DNA from: Dermanyssus gallinae
Lineage: Eukaryota; Arthropoda; Arachnida; Mesostigmata; Dermanyssidae
DNA: 64,000 nucleotides
Reading direction: 5' to 3'
Assembly: GCA_003439945.1 (NCBI GenBank)
Contig: QVRM01006012.1
Location: forward strand, 62,001 to 126,000
A program made the translations under genes and the position numbers. Below the pieces are notes generated by a model. That model did no database searches. It had not been told where the DNA came from and saw only the letters and a list, made by a program, of their open reading frames with translations. Of this stretch, positions 31,979 through 39,072 are shown in pieces (within the stretch, counting starts at the first letter, position 1; every line of letters begins with the position of its first letter).

Positions 31979-32089
31979 GCAGCTGCACTCTAATAGTGTT
32001 TGACTATCGTTTTTGTAGTAGCAGACCAGCGACAGAGCGGCCCGTTGGAAGATCCTGAGGAAAAAGTGCATGAAGGAGATGATGCATAG
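17896..32089 (+). CDS. CD36 / scavenger receptor class B family membrane protein, 11 exons, long C-terminal tail
   Basis: Predicted join: 17896-17917, 18700-18937, 19500-19718, 22781-22942, 23693-23739, 24873-25041, 25421-25625, 26143-26256, 27066-27252, 31221-31614, 32019-32089. Phases agree at all junctions and all donors are GTNNGT. The product has MKHYIFI plus a first membrane helix (residues about 8-25), GPYVFR, an ectodomain with about 11 N-glycosylation sequons and the family's cysteine-rich part (CTSP..., SPCYLCN, FPHFLYGDPEL), and a second helix WPVFAGWVAMASCLSLLIAA. CD36-family proteins bind lipids, lipoproteins or other ligands at the cell surface or in lysosomes. Exon 9 has one base too many: read literally the protein stops at 27207-27209 (439 residues); with the frame restored it is about 608 residues with a long acidic/serine-rich cytosolic tail. 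Ortholog (SNMP, croquemort, LIMP-2, SR-B1) not determined. Confidence 0.88.
18700..18937 (+). CDS. CD36-like exon 2
   Basis: Acceptor CTTTTTCAG, donor AG|GTTAGT. Encodes the first membrane helix (LGCLTFGVAMALWAIATLQL), the juxtamembrane FSPPAFKEGSWLANLF, a YLYVFNFSNYGEW segment and LTELGPYVFR, the best conserved early box of the CD36 family. Confidence 0.9.
18938..19499. other. CD36-like intron 2
   Basis: Contains a perfect 24-bp palindrome with a 7-nt loop (19037-19091) and otherwise AT-rich unremarkable sequence. The acceptor is CTTATTTTTAG. Confidence 0.8.
19037..19091. repeat. Perfect 24-bp inverted repeat with 7-nt loop
   Basis: The arm at 19037-19060 is exactly reverse-complementary to 19068-19091. 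The transcribed intron would form a very stable AU hairpin. Confidence 0.9.
19500..19718 (+). CDS. CD36-like exon 3
   Basis: Acceptor TTATTTTTAG, donor GG|GTAAGT. Its first base completes the arginine of GPYVFR. It encodes INTTRLISWSNNN, FGQKLSIHFDPSKSTGTLED and TVGEYFYSG, matching the family segment N-x-T-V-x-F...F-D-P-x-x-S-x-G-x-x-x-D. A longer open frame starting at 19399 is ruled out because its phase does not fit exon 2. Confidence 0.9.
20043..20475. repeat. Tandem-repeat array, split by the CR1-like LINE
   Basis: The block GAATCTTCTACTTGGCCATAG plus CTACATAGATACATATATACA occurs at about 20167, 20239 and 20431, and again at 22529 beyond the LINE. A longer unit starting AGGACACATGCAT is present at 20049 and 20327. 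So a roughly 70-bp unit is embedded in a roughly 270-bp higher-order repeat. Confidence 0.85.
20529..20810 (-). pseudogene. CR1-like copy 2 C-terminal region
   Basis: Frame with LHKKFLKRVAFRCNMRTCD, equivalent to KFLRRVAMRCKVERSS in copy 1, then a run ending near the element's 3' UTR. A TAG at about 20818 and a frameshift near 21049 separate it from the RT frame. Confidence 0.7.
21049..22500 (-). pseudogene. CR1-like copy 2 reverse transcriptase (483-codon frame)
   Basis: The frame begins in the linker (WDFDKGDYECL) and carries ATSDGIPALVYNKC, VHKRGDKSDPNNKRPVSL (finger), QFAYRPGHSTVLQLL, VYFDFKSAFETTTYSK (first catalytic box, with ETT for the usual DxV), SGCPQGTILGPLMY and KIYADDVKMYVS (YADD intact). 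It ends at KCAVLHAVRQQQ before the thumb. All active-site aspartates are present, but the protein is truncated at both ends relative to a complete ORF2. Confidence 0.85.
22781..22942 (+). CDS. CD36-like exon 4
   Basis: Acceptor CGGAACAG (22780) or, six bases later, TTTCAG (22786), both in the same phase. Donor CCAA|GTAAGT. Encodes YCPVANDNRMFAMFGN and SSVFGIQSVAGSVNQL, which fit the family pattern F-x-x-F-x-x-N-x-S...V-F-x-I-x-T-G. Open only in this frame from 22752. Confidence 0.75.
22943..23692. other. CD36-like intron 4
   Basis: No repeat or gene recognised. It ends CCTTTCAACTACAG. Confidence 0.7.
23693..23739 (+). CDS. CD36-like exon 5 (47 nt)
   Basis: A very short exon, acceptor TTTCAACTACAG, donor GCTA|GTAAGT. 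Encodes TLPKYGSLCSNVTGA, matching the family's C-N-x-I/V-x-G box. Phase 2 in and phase 1 out agree with exons 4 and 6. Confidence 0.8.
23740..24872. other. CD36-like intron 5
   Basis: 1.1 kb. A GC-richer block at 24340-24640 differs from its AT-rich surroundings and contains a short + frame (24350-24547) with no recognised motif. It may be a repeat but no second copy is in the window. Confidence 0.5.
24873..25041 (+). CDS. CD36-like exon 6
   Basis: Acceptor TTTAGTTGCAG, donor AAAGAC|GTACGT. Encodes IGLLPAFARSPQSLRVYDPQ, then LCVPWTLHMQKQYNLDYEPI and SRFVGGRDMF, matching the F-P-P...L-x-V-F-x-P-x-L-C-R-S core and the R-F-x-x-P-x-x-x-F box of CD36 proteins (here with VP for RS after the cysteine). 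Confidence 0.92.
25042..25420. other. CD36-like intron 6
   Basis: Contains a perfect 24-bp tandem duplication at 25278-25325 (unit starts GCCCGGTAGTCGTATCTACT). Acceptor TGCTTTGCAG. Confidence 0.8.
25278..25325. repeat. 24-bp perfect tandem duplication in intron 6
   Basis: The unit at 25278-25301 is repeated without change at 25302-25325. Confidence 0.9.
25421..25625 (+). CDS. CD36-like exon 7
   Basis: Acceptor TGCTTTGCAG, donor CATGCC|GTAAGT. Encodes CTSPLPTNAHGLFDISPCYL, then PAVLSFPHFLYGDPEL, NINGLHPNKKKHGAYIDVHA. This is the most diagnostic CD36 segment: G-L-x-D-x-S-P-C, the S-x-P-H-F-L-x-A-D-P box and I-x-G-L-x-P. Confidence 0.95.
25861..25910. repeat. Near-perfect palindrome in intron 7
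   Basis: Arms GCGATAATTTAATAAAA... and its reverse complement pair over about 22 bp with one bulged base and a TTTCA loop. Confidence 0.85.
26143..26256 (+). CDS. CD36-like exon 8
   Basis: Acceptor TTGATTTCAG, donor GAAATT|GTAAGT, phase 0 at both ends. Encodes SGVVIDMRIRSQLSFNLSLE and VIAPVFWQEI, the family's P-x-T-G-x-x-M-x-x-x-x-R-x-Q-x-N strand and P-x-x-W box. Confidence 0.92.
26257..27065. other. CD36-like intron 8
   Basis: Contains a (ATT)n microsatellite of about 100 bp at 26709-26809. No gene. Acceptor CGTCTCTATTCCCAG. Confidence 0.8.
26709..26809. repeat. (ATT)n microsatellite
   Basis: About 33 uninterrupted ATT units, which appear as poly-asparagine in the minus reading and are not coding. 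Confidence 0.95.
27066..27252 (+). CDS. CD36-like exon 9 (second membrane helix; one-base frame break)
   Basis: Acceptor CTCTATTCCCAG, donor ACAGAG|GTTAGT. Encodes LMLPEDKKSTLTAVKAWPVF and the helix AGWVAMASCLSLLIAAVFFV. The exon is 187 nt: read straight it stops at 27207-27209 (HQHFRSG). Skipping one base near the TTTT at 27194-27197 gives FVQADEEVPPHTPDDIPTE up to the donor, in phase with exon 10. Either an allele or assembly error, or a true early stop. Confidence 0.85.
27741..29192 (-). pseudogene. LINE-B copy 1 reverse transcriptase (483-codon frame)
   Basis: Open frame with PKVWHVARLSLLFKGRHGDD, PPEQFGFRRGRGTRDAIHV, VFIDCVKAFDKAPRYLL (first catalytic box), NVGTPQGDPLSC, VVVMYADDIVVAH (YADD intact), LEINTRKTKAMKFRRGG (thumb) and a C-terminal finger CTCRFCLKRCAKYHAVGC like that of LINE-A. 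All RT active-site aspartates are present. The N-terminal part lies one frame away (29496-29185), so a single frameshift disables an otherwise well preserved enzyme. Same family group as 60.2 kb and 63.7 kb. Confidence 0.88.
29185..29496 (-). pseudogene. LINE-B copy 1 RT N-terminal region
   Basis: Frame with PLTLEQHNMNLPFGVEEVCQ and LRSLPKRKSSGPDQVCYEHW, the K-S-S-G-P-D box before RT motif 1, overlapping the main RT frame by 8 nt. The 60-kb copy has the matching PLTLEQHFMNSPFTVEEVVQ. Confidence 0.8.
29716..31035 (+). mobile_element. mariner element, nearly intact, in CD36-like intron 9
   Basis: About 1.32 kb between TA dinucleotides (29714-29715 and 31036-31037). Inverted ends: CGAGGTGTGTTCAATCG at the left and, on the other strand, a matching GGTGTTCAA...ATCGCGACTTTT at the right, sharing ATCGCGACTTTTG. 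It contains a transposase with the intact D, D34D catalytic triad. Confidence 0.93.
29876..30889 (+). CDS. mariner transposase (one frameshift near the C-terminus)
   Basis: 337-codon frame. The family part starts at about KIDQRTCIKFCVKNEIKCAD (29919 on). Two helix-turn-helix regions (VYRWYKMFSEGRED; ITVREVAEDLNISIGS) precede the catalytic domain with VITGDESWVYGYD (D1), LLHHDNAPAHTS (D2) and YSPDLAPCDFFLFPKLK (D3, 34 residues after D2). The usual start methionine seems lost (ATT at the expected place), although an in-frame ATG lies upstream at 29876. At the A-run 30868-30880 a one-base change shifts out GFLKCFEDWKNRWHKCI, the normal C-terminus, which continues to a stop at about 30981. Transposase cuts and pastes DNA at TA. 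Confidence 0.9.
   Translation: MHVFWIVFEFYLFKKIDQRTCIKFCVKNEIKCADAFRMLTVAYGEATLDRSNVYRWYKMFSEGREDVNDEERAGRPSTSTTGEKINEVEKMVLANRRITVREVAEDLNISIGSCHSIFINDLGMRRVAAKFVPKLLNCDQKQHRMNIVNEMLDSVRDDPNLLQRVITGDESWVYGYDVETKAQSSQWKLPHEPRPKKARQVRSNVKVLLTVFFDCRGVVHHEFLPQGRTVNKEYYLQVMRNLREAIRQKRPDLWKNKNWLLHHDNAPAHTSLLVREFLAKNNTLMMPQPPYSPDLAPCDFFLFPKLKRPMKGRRYATLDEIKTASKEELNKKKKKVF
31221..31614 (+). CDS. CD36-like exon 10 (cytoplasmic tail)
   Basis: Acceptor GGTAACGAAAG (weak), donor GAAGACT|GTACGT. 131 codons plus one base, phase 0 in. Encodes ELSSEPETDLRRRQRR, LPAGLPVNFKLRKGDLDDLG, DIPDWVMEKLKKQMEEQ (amphipathic), then a Ser/Glu-rich run (ESTSSSESSLDESS) and TPDTPDEDED. No known domain is recognised. Codon structure and both junction phases support that it is coding. 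An independent gene sharing these exons is the alternative. Confidence 0.75.
31615..32018. other. CD36-like intron 10
   Basis: Contains a (TA)n run at about 31937-31975. Acceptor CGTTTTTGTAG. Confidence 0.75.
32019..32089 (+). CDS. CD36-like exon 11 with stop codon
   Basis: Acceptor TTTTTGTAG. With the last base of exon 10 it forms TTA, then ADQRQSGPLEDPEEKVHEGDDA and TAG at 32087-32089. Acidic end of the tail. Confidence 0.7.
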
Positions 32090-32900
32090 TCCTCAGTGGG
32101 CACAAATTATCTTCCGCTAGAACAAACAGATAAGTATACGTGATTGAAAAAGCGGATTTACTAAGGCAAAATTATTTAAAATATATAACAAATATATTCG
32201 TGTACATAGACAAATAGTCTAAAAACTAAGTGTTTATGAACGACAATATTTCCTTGTCGCATTTCGGCGGTTCGGCAAGTTAATTATGGCATAGCATTGA
32301 CAGTTTGTTTTTGTGCGCAGGCTAAATCTACACTCAATGGTGGTACAGCTCAGACGACTACGAACGGGTGATTTTCCTGTACGTCCTGCAAGGGTTCAAC
32401 AGAGGTGTTTTTTAGTGGGTAGTACGCGCGGATTGGATTGAGTCGAATGCTCTCATCCGGCGTTTAGTCCCACACTATCCTCCACAACGGAGGGTGTGCG
32501 TAAATGCATTTTTCACCCCTTAAAAAAAAAAAAAAAAAAAAAACTCATCGGGACCGGCAGAAAGTTTACGGAATAAAGCACGCGGCGCACTTCAGACGCA
32601 AAGCCTGATCATTACGATTTGTATGCAAGTGTGTACACACGTGTATATATGGCCATCGGTGTAAATTACTAATTTACAAAATCTTATGGTTAAAAAATCT
32701 GGACATTTGTAATACAGTTTTGCAAATAAAACCATAATCTGATTCTAAATCCGAATATATACGACGGCGGATCGGCAAGTTCGAGTGTTTTGCATTTTAA
32801 AAACTGAACAGGAACTACCAATGTATTTTAATAATTGTTACGATAAAACGCTTTTCATCAGCGATACGCCTGCCAACACAAACTTTGCGTTTATGGTATA
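32090..32900 (+). other. Probable 3' UTR / downstream flank of the CD36-like gene
   Basis: No gene. Candidate polyadenylation signals AATAAA at 32572-32577 and 32725-32730. A run of about 22 A at 32522-32543 precedes the first. Confidence 0.4.
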
Positions 32901-32957
32901 GAATTGGTTTGAAACGAACATGCATAAGGTTCTGTGTTACAGGCCAATGGGGAGTAA

Positions 32958-33287
32958 CTATGACTCTTTCCGGCGTTGGTCCGCTCTGTGGAGCTCTGAT
33001 ATCCTTTTGATGTCAGTTTGGGTCTTAGTGTGCTTCACGGTCAGAGCTTCCAATTCCGAGGCAGTTTTTGGTAGTGCTTTTATCATGAAGTTTAATCTAC
33101 AAGCTGTTTTTGCCGCTTCCTTTATCACTTCCTTACGGCTCGTCTTCTCGGGCTTTTCTGTAGCGTCCTGGAACATTTGCTCTACCCCAGCTTCTGCCGT
33201 TTCTTGATCATTGGGGATCCTAACCGTGGCCACTGAGCCAGTTTCCAATCCGCCATCACTTCCTTGAGAGGAGTTTCTTCCGTTCAA
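32958..33287 (-). pseudogene. Unassigned coding-like fragment, possibly retroelement ORF1
   Basis: A 109-codon minus frame starting MNGRNSSQGSDGG, with a helical, charged second half (SRKEVIKEAAKTACRLNFM, KHTKTQTDIKRISELHR). The amino-acid composition looks like real protein, perhaps the start of a LINE ORF1 or gag-like protein. No zinc knuckle or partner ORF follows, and I do not recognise the family. Confidence 0.4.
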
Positions 33288-33599
33288 CAGGCCATGGTAG
33301 AATCTTCATTCTTGCTCAAATTGAGCTTATTCACTCCCTAGTCCCTTATCCGGTTATTGTTCTCCACCTATGTGTTACATTTACTTTTATCGGTACCGCG
33401 GCATACCAGTATCTAACATGCAAACATCCGATAATTTTACGAAGCAAAGTCTTTGGTTGTAAACAATAGGGAAAAGAAGTTGACGGTAGAAGTCGTTTCC
33501 CCACGAAGACGAATTTACGGAAACTTGGGCTGTAAAACCTCTCACTTTAGGGGGATTCTACGTATATCACGCACTTTCACATAAAGACGAGGGACGGGG

Positions 33600-34375
33600 T
33601 AGGGTAAGTGGGGCGAGGGGAGGGGTTTAGTATTTACAAGAGCAAAGATTGGAGAAATGAAAATAGTAATAATAGCGGAAAATTTAGTAGCAATAGCGTC
33701 AAGGGGGATTGTGATTAACGCAGCTTATGTAAAACTTGCAGGTGCGAGTCCACTGAGACCGGAAGCGGTAACAAGAAAAACACTGATAATAGTAGCGGGG
33801 GGTTTCAATGTCAGGTTGGACAAGGGAAACTATTAAAGCATTTTTAGGAGAAAATACATCATTTTGGGAAGGAGTGGCACGTAGAAGGTACATATCTATA
33901 GGGATGGCATTCAGGGTTAGCAGCAGTGGGTATGAAAGAGCCGTAAGCTGGAAACCGGGATAAATTTGGATAGTGGAATTTTCTTAAGGGGAGTTGAGCA
34001 AGTGTGTCTACCAGGGGAAATTCACATGGTCATATGAACGCAAACTGGTAAATCTCTTACAGAGTCCAATGAAAAGAAAACAGCAGTGCCCAGTGGAGAC
34101 TGAGCGACTGAATAAGCACTTTGCTAGTATGCTACAGGGGACGACATCACTCGAAAAGCAATAAAATTATACAATGTGTTTTGGGACAAAGACATATAGT
34201 TTGAACAGGAATGGGTAATTCGTGAGGTCACAGTCGAAGATGTTGTCAGGGAAATTGAAAGGGCACCTAGAGGCAAAGCGGCCGGAAACGATATGATACG
34301 AAATAAACACTTAAAGCAAACGTTGGCGCTGACACCATGCTGGAAAGCTCTACTCGACGAACACCTAAAGGCTAG
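33600..34375 (+). mobile_element. LINE fragment (endonuclease and RT N-terminal pieces), very degraded
   Basis: Plus-strand pieces: IASRGIVINAAYV and LIIVAGGFNVRLDKGN (endonuclease, GDFN box with D to G) at about 33690-33830, and WVIREVTVEDVVREIERAPR followed by GKAAGNDMIRNKHLKQ (RT N-terminal K-A-x-G-x-D box) at about 34210-34320. The element breaks off at a CAA/AAG-rich simple repeat from 34380. Confidence 0.65.
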
Positions 34376-34379
34376 GAAA

Positions 34380-34495
34380 GAAACAACAACAACAATAAGA
34401 AACAAGAACAGCAAGAAACAACAACAAGAAATAAAAACAACCAATAAACAAGAAACAACAGTAACAAGAAACAACAACAACGGTGAAAAAAAAAA
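34380..34495. repeat. CAA/AAC-rich low-complexity tract
   Basis: Irregular runs of ACAACAACAA and AAGAAACAA. Confidence 0.7.
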
Positions 34496-34499
34496 CACA

Positions 34500-35040
34500 A
34501 TTCTAAGTAAGACATTACATTTTTTCGAACGCTCATGTATTATTACCAGTATTCATGTAATTAATATACCACTATGGTAATTCCAATTGAATAATGATTG
34601 ATTAATGTCAACAATCACTGACATCTCCCTTATTTCAAGGAACGTAACGAATAAAAGCAACTTTTAGATTAAACTTTCTCGCCTGTTGTTATATCATTTT
34701 GGGTGGCATTCTTAAACGTCTCTGTGCTCGTTTCGTATATAGCACCGACTAAGAGCCTTTGGTCCTTGTTACAGCATGCGGAGTGATTTGACTGCATAAG
34801 ACATTGTGTGAGCCAGTTTGTTTCATTTCTGTCCTCTAGATCGGATGGTGTTGTATAACAAGCTGATGAGTCTGAAGTTGCGGCAAACACATCAGCATTA
34901 GCTCGTTGTGTTGCTCTGTTCTAGAGAATGACCTTGTTGGTACTGTTGCTTGCCGCGTAGATTGCCCCCGTTCCCCCCAGAGGAAGCTTTGGACAAAAGA
35001 GATTCGGACAAAAGAGAGGCTGAATTCTGATACTTCAACC
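34500..35040. other. No gene recognised
   Basis: Flank of the Gypsy element. A short minus frame at 34890-34669 has no motif. CAACC at 35036-35040 is the element's target duplication. Confidence 0.5.
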
Positions 35041-35234
35041 TGTTACAGGCTATATGTTTACTAATTAACTACTACAGACAACCTCGCTATTGATTGGTAG
35101 CAGAATGTTCTCCCTCGCAATGAGAGCCCTCTCTCACGTCGGAGGACGCTGCACAAATCGATTGCCGGTCAGTCTGGTTGTGGATCGTGAACGTGCCAGT
35201 GTGCTTCTTGCGACTAGATAGCACCTAGATAACA
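35041..35234 (+). repeat. Gypsy 5' LTR
   Basis: 194 bp, starts TGTTACAGGC, ends CTAGATAACA. Four differences to the 3' LTR. Confidence 0.97.
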
Positions 35235-35250
35235 TGGTGTCAGAAGTTAA
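35235..35250 (+). promoter_or_regulatory. Primer-binding site
   Basis: TGGTGTCAGAAGT starts directly after the 5' LTR. The complement (ACTTCTGACACCA) fits the 3' end of a tRNA-Leu with CCA, inferred from general tRNA-Leu sequence knowledge. Confidence 0.75.
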
Positions 35251-35258
35251 GTAATAAG

Positions 35259-36269
35259 ATGGCTAGCTCAATTGTTCTTCCGGCTCCGCCGATATTCGAA
35301 TGCAATGATGCCAGTGCTCGGTATCATACGTTTGTTCTGTAGTTCGAAAAATTCGAAAGTTATGCCAGTGCCGCGGAGCTGGAGAAAAAAAAAACACCGT
35401 TCCAGAGATATGTGTTTCTTGCCTACGCCGGTGAGCAGTGTTCACTAATACTAAAGCAAGTTCAGGAATCCGATCCAACTGCAATTGAAGAGAGTACAAC
35501 GTACGGTGCCCTGGCCAAACTCATAAGTAACGAACTGCGAAAGGACCCCACAGTGGATGCAATTACATCTCTCCGGCCCGGCAGATCCTCATGGCAACGA
35601 CAGCAAGAGGGCAACAACCGCGGTGAATGGAGAGAAGGAATCACGCCGTTTCGATACGTGCAGCCAATATGTAGAAGAGGATGCCGATCGCATCCGAATG
35701 GAGCGTGCCGTGCACACAACGTCGTCTGCAGCCGCTGTCATCAAAAAGGGCATTACAAGTCGGTATGCTCCTCACAAAGGCCGGTCTACAACGTCCAAGA
35801 AGAAGAAGAATGTACCTTTCAGCAAACGTATCAACAACAGCAGCAGGGTTCGGTTGATGAGCTGAGTGCTGATATGCTTAAATTATGGTCGCTTGGATTG
35901 CACCAGCTGCGTGGTATAACCAAGCGAAATGACAAGAGTGCCAATAAACGGTGGCAGTCATTAAAATGTAACGCAGTTGACAAGATCGAGTTTAAAGTCG
36001 ATACCGGTGCGGAAGTCTCTGTTCTTCCACATCGCTGTTACAAGTTACTACGAAACAAACCGAGAATAGACACAACAACAAGATCGGTAATTTCATACAG
36101 TCAACAAAAATTAGATGTAGTGGGAACCTGCAAACTTCAAGTTAACATCCCGGGTCTATCACAACAGCATATGATTGAAGTATATGTAATAAATACAGCA
36201 GCGCCACCCATTCTCGGTGCAGCACACGCAGAAATGATCGGATTAGTGTTGCGTCTCCACCCACAGTAG
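35259..36269 (+). pseudogene. Gypsy gag and protease, with amber stops
   Basis: ATG at 35259 (MASSIVLPAPPIFECND) is in frame with the long open part from 35412. A TAG at 35340-35342 interrupts it, and the frame ends at TAG 36267-36269. It has an RRGC...H-x-x-G knuckle region with CSRCHQKGHYKSVC (C-x2-C-x4-H-x4-C, about residues 163-176 from the ATG) and, near the end, KVDTGAEVSVLP, the aspartic protease active site (D-T-G-A). Gag packages element RNA and protease processes the polyprotein. Both stops look like CAG to TAG changes. Confidence 0.9.
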
Positions 36270-36284
36270 CAGAGCAAAGATGCC

Positions 36285-39053
36285 GTGGTGGACGCGTTGG
36301 AATCGGAAGCAGCACAACTGATTCGAGACTATGCCGATGTATTCAACGAAGATCTCGGACTAATTAACGCGGTGCAACACATTGAGCTGAAGGAGGATGC
36401 ACCCAATGAAAAAAGAGTTTCGCCAAGAAGGTTCCCCATCAACCTTAAACATAATATAAAAGAAAAACTAAATGAGATGCAACAACAAGGGGTAATAAGA
36501 AGAGTGACGAGACCAACAAAATATGTTCTTCCTATTGTAGTCGTGCGTAACAATGAGAAATCGCTGAGAATATGTTTGGATCCGCGTCTCATAAATCCGC
36601 ATATTAAGCGGAAAAGCTTCAAATTACCCAAAACGGATGAGCTTTTAGCCCAACTGGAAGGTGCCCAATACTACACTGTTGTTGATGCTTCATCTGCGTT
36701 CTGGCAATTACCTCTCGACGAAGATAGCAGTGACATATGCACGTTTTCCACAGAATGGGGGAATTTTCAATTTACAAGACTCCCATTTGGAATTTTGGAT
36801 GCATCAGAACATTTCGCTGAAGTCATGCACACATATTTTGGAGACCTCACCGGCGTAATGAATCTGATCGATGACTTTGTAATTTATGGCAAGGACAAAA
36901 GGACTCACGACAAGAATCTCTGCATATTCTTAAACAGATGTCGTCAAATAGGACTCCGTTTGAAGGCAACCAAGCTGCAATATTGTCGACAAGAGGTATG
37001 TTTCTTCGGACACACCATAACAAAGGATGGAGTCGCAATACCTGACAGCCGCGTGGCTGCCATTGACGCCATGCAACAACCGAAAGATGCAGAGGGCGTC
37101 CGTCGATTCCTCGGAATGGTCACATATGTGGCAAAATGCATACCTAATATGGCTAACAGAACCGCAGCGCTGCGTGCGCTTACCCGTACGAATGTCGAAT
37201 TTGTATGGACAAATGAAGCTGAACGTGCATTCAGTGACCTTAAAGAGCAACTCCGCAAGTCCCCGACATTAGCCCACTTTGATGCAAACAAAGACGTTGT
37301 CCTCAGTGTCGACGCCAGCTCTCACGGAATTGGTGCTGTCCTTTTGCAAGAAGACAAACCAGTCGCCTATGCATCTGCCAGTCTTAACAAAACACAACAG
37401 AAATATGCACAGATTGAAAAGGAGCTACTCGCAATCGTCTTTGCCTGCGAACGTTTTCGCTTCTTCGTCATCGGGAAGGAATTTACTGTGCAAAGTGATC
37501 ATGCCCCGCTGAGGGCTATTGTGCATAAAGAAATGTCGTCACTCTCACCCCGAATACAGAAAATGCTCCTTAGGCTCCTACCGTATCAGTTTAAAGTTGT
37601 GTACGTTCCAGGAAAATGTTTGTATATTGCCGACACGCTGTCGCGATTCCCGCAACCCGATTCAGAAATTGCCACGCCGGAAATGGAACAACGAGATGCC
37701 GCCGTGTTCTCCTGCACCTCGCTCTCAGATGATCGCAGCGCCCAAATGAAGCTCGCTACGGAGCAGGATCCAACGATGAGCGCAATAAAGAAATACATCG
37801 CCAAGGGATGGCCGTCTCATAGATCCAGCTGCGCAATAGAAGCGCGGATTTTTTGGAATGTGCAACATGAGCTTCAGGAAGAGGACGGGCTTGTGTATCG
37901 TGGAACTCGTTTGGTGATACCGATGATCGAGCGTCAAAAGGTGCTACTTGCGTTGCACGCAGCCCATCAAGGTAAAGAAAGAGCACTCCGACTCGCACGA
38001 CAAAGCGTATTTTGGCCCGGCTTGACCAATGACGTTGAACAACTGATTGAGAACTGCATGGCATGTCAAAGCTATGCCAGAAGCAACCAGCGCGAACCTC
38101 TCATGCCGCTGCCGGTGCCTCCGCACCCGTGGCATACGGTAGGCATCGATTTAATGCAAATCGACGGCGACATGTATATGCTGGCTGTCGACTACTTCTC
38201 AAAAGATTTTGAAATTGAAAAAATGACGTCCACATCAGCAGCAAACGTTGTCAGGGTATTGACAAAGTGGTGGAGAACGCAAGGCATACCTGTTTACGTC
38301 ATGTCGGACAACGGGCCCCCATTCTGCAGCAAAGAAGTAAACGCATTCTTGATAGATTGGGGAGTTAGACATCCGACAAGTTCCCCAAATTATCCGCGAG
38401 CAAATGGCATGATTGAGCGAATGATTCAAACAGTAAAGGGAGTGATTGTTAAGGCGAAACGAGCAAATCAAGACATCGACAAGGCACTACTGACCCTGAG
38501 AACAACACCATCTTCCGACGGATACTCTCCCGCAGAACTGGCACAAGGGCCTCGCATACGTTCTAGACTTCCTGGAAAGGTGCTTCCAGTGAATCCACAT
38601 GAGGCATGGAAAGCTAGACAGGCTACACTGCAGGAAAACGCGGCTACCGCCAAAGCATTTTACGACAGAGGTACTACCGCACTACGTCCGTTGGTTGTGG
38701 GTGAACAGATCTGGTACCAACAGGGAAAACGACATTGGAGTCGCGCCGTAATCGCCGAGAAGACCGAATACCCGCGTAGCTACATAATTGAAACAGAACA
38801 AGGCATACGTCTCAGGCGAAACAGAGCTCAACTGCGTCCACTTAGAGGAACAATGAATGGAAGCAATTGCGACTACGATGACAACAGCGGCGACGGCAAC
38901 AACAATAAGCACAACGATATTCAAGAAGTCACCGATGTCGGAGCAAGGCTAGAACAACACAATATGCCAATGCAGCAAACTACATCAAATCAACAAGCAA
39001 ACACATCCCGTTACGGCCGAGAAATAATGAAGCCAGTGAGACTAGACTTGTAA
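36285..39053 (+). CDS. Gypsy pol: reverse transcriptase, RNase H, integrase
   Basis: 922 codons in the same frame as gag (only the TAG at 36267-36269 separates them). RT: LPIVVVRNNEKSLRICLDPR, YTVVDASSAFWQLPL, FTRLPFGI, and LIDDFVIYG at residues 194-197 for the usual Y-x-D-D. RNase H: LSVDASSHGIGAVL (about 340). Integrase: HHCC finger (H558, H561, C591, C594), core with D622, D675 and E711 (D-D-35-E spacing), and a C-terminal GEQIWYQQGKRHWSRAVI module. Every catalytic residue is present and the frame is unbroken, so this part could be functional. Confidence 0.95.
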   Translation: MVDALESEAAQLIRDYADVFNEDLGLINAVQHIELKEDAPNEKRVSPRRFPINLKHNIKEKLNEMQQQGVIRRVTRPTKYVLPIVVVRNNEKSLRICLDPRLINPHIKRKSFKLPKTDELLAQLEGAQYYTVVDASSAFWQLPLDEDSSDICTFSTEWGNFQFTRLPFGILDASEHFAEVMHTYFGDLTGVMNLIDDFVIYGKDKRTHDKNLCIFLNRCRQIGLRLKATKLQYCRQEVCFFGHTITKDGVAIPDSRVAAIDAMQQPKDAEGVRRFLGMVTYVAKCIPNMANRTAALRALTRTNVEFVWTNEAERAFSDLKEQLRKSPTLAHFDANKDVVLSVDASSHGIGAVLLQEDKPVAYASASLNKTQQKYAQIEKELLAIVFACERFRFFVIGKEFTVQSDHAPLRAIVHKEMSSLSPRIQKMLLRLLPYQFKVVYVPGKCLYIADTLSRFPQPDSEIATPEMEQRDAAVFSCTSLSDDRSAQMKLATEQDPTMSAIKKYIAKGWPSHRSSCAIEARIFWNVQHELQEEDGLVYRGTRLVIPMIERQKVLLALHAAHQGKERALRLARQSVFWPGLTNDVEQLIENCMACQSYARSNQREPLMPLPVPPHPWHTVGIDLMQIDGDMYMLAVDYFSKDFEIEKMTSTSAANVVRVLTKWWRTQGIPVYVMSDNGPPFCSKEVNAFLIDWGVRHPTSSPNYPRANGMIERMIQTVKGVIVKAKRANQDIDKALLTLRTTPSSDGYSPAELAQGPRIRSRLPGKVLPVNPHEAWKARQATLQENAATAKAFYDRGTTALRPLVVGEQIWYQQGKRHWSRAVIAEKTEYPRSYIIETEQGIRLRRNRAQLRPLRGTMNGSNCDYDDNSGDGNNNKHNDIQEVTDVGARLEQHNMPMQQTTSNQQANTSRYGREIMKPVRLDL

Positions 39054-39059
39054 TCTGAT

Positions 39060-39072
39060 ACAAAAGGGAGGA
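39060..39072 (+). promoter_or_regulatory. Polypurine tract
   Basis: AAAAGGGAGGA immediately before the 3' LTR, the plus-strand primer of LTR retrotransposons. Confidence 0.85.

Noticed and set aside
36329..38924. Minus and off-frame ORFs inside Gypsy pol
   Set aside because: They are shadows of the 922-codon pol frame.
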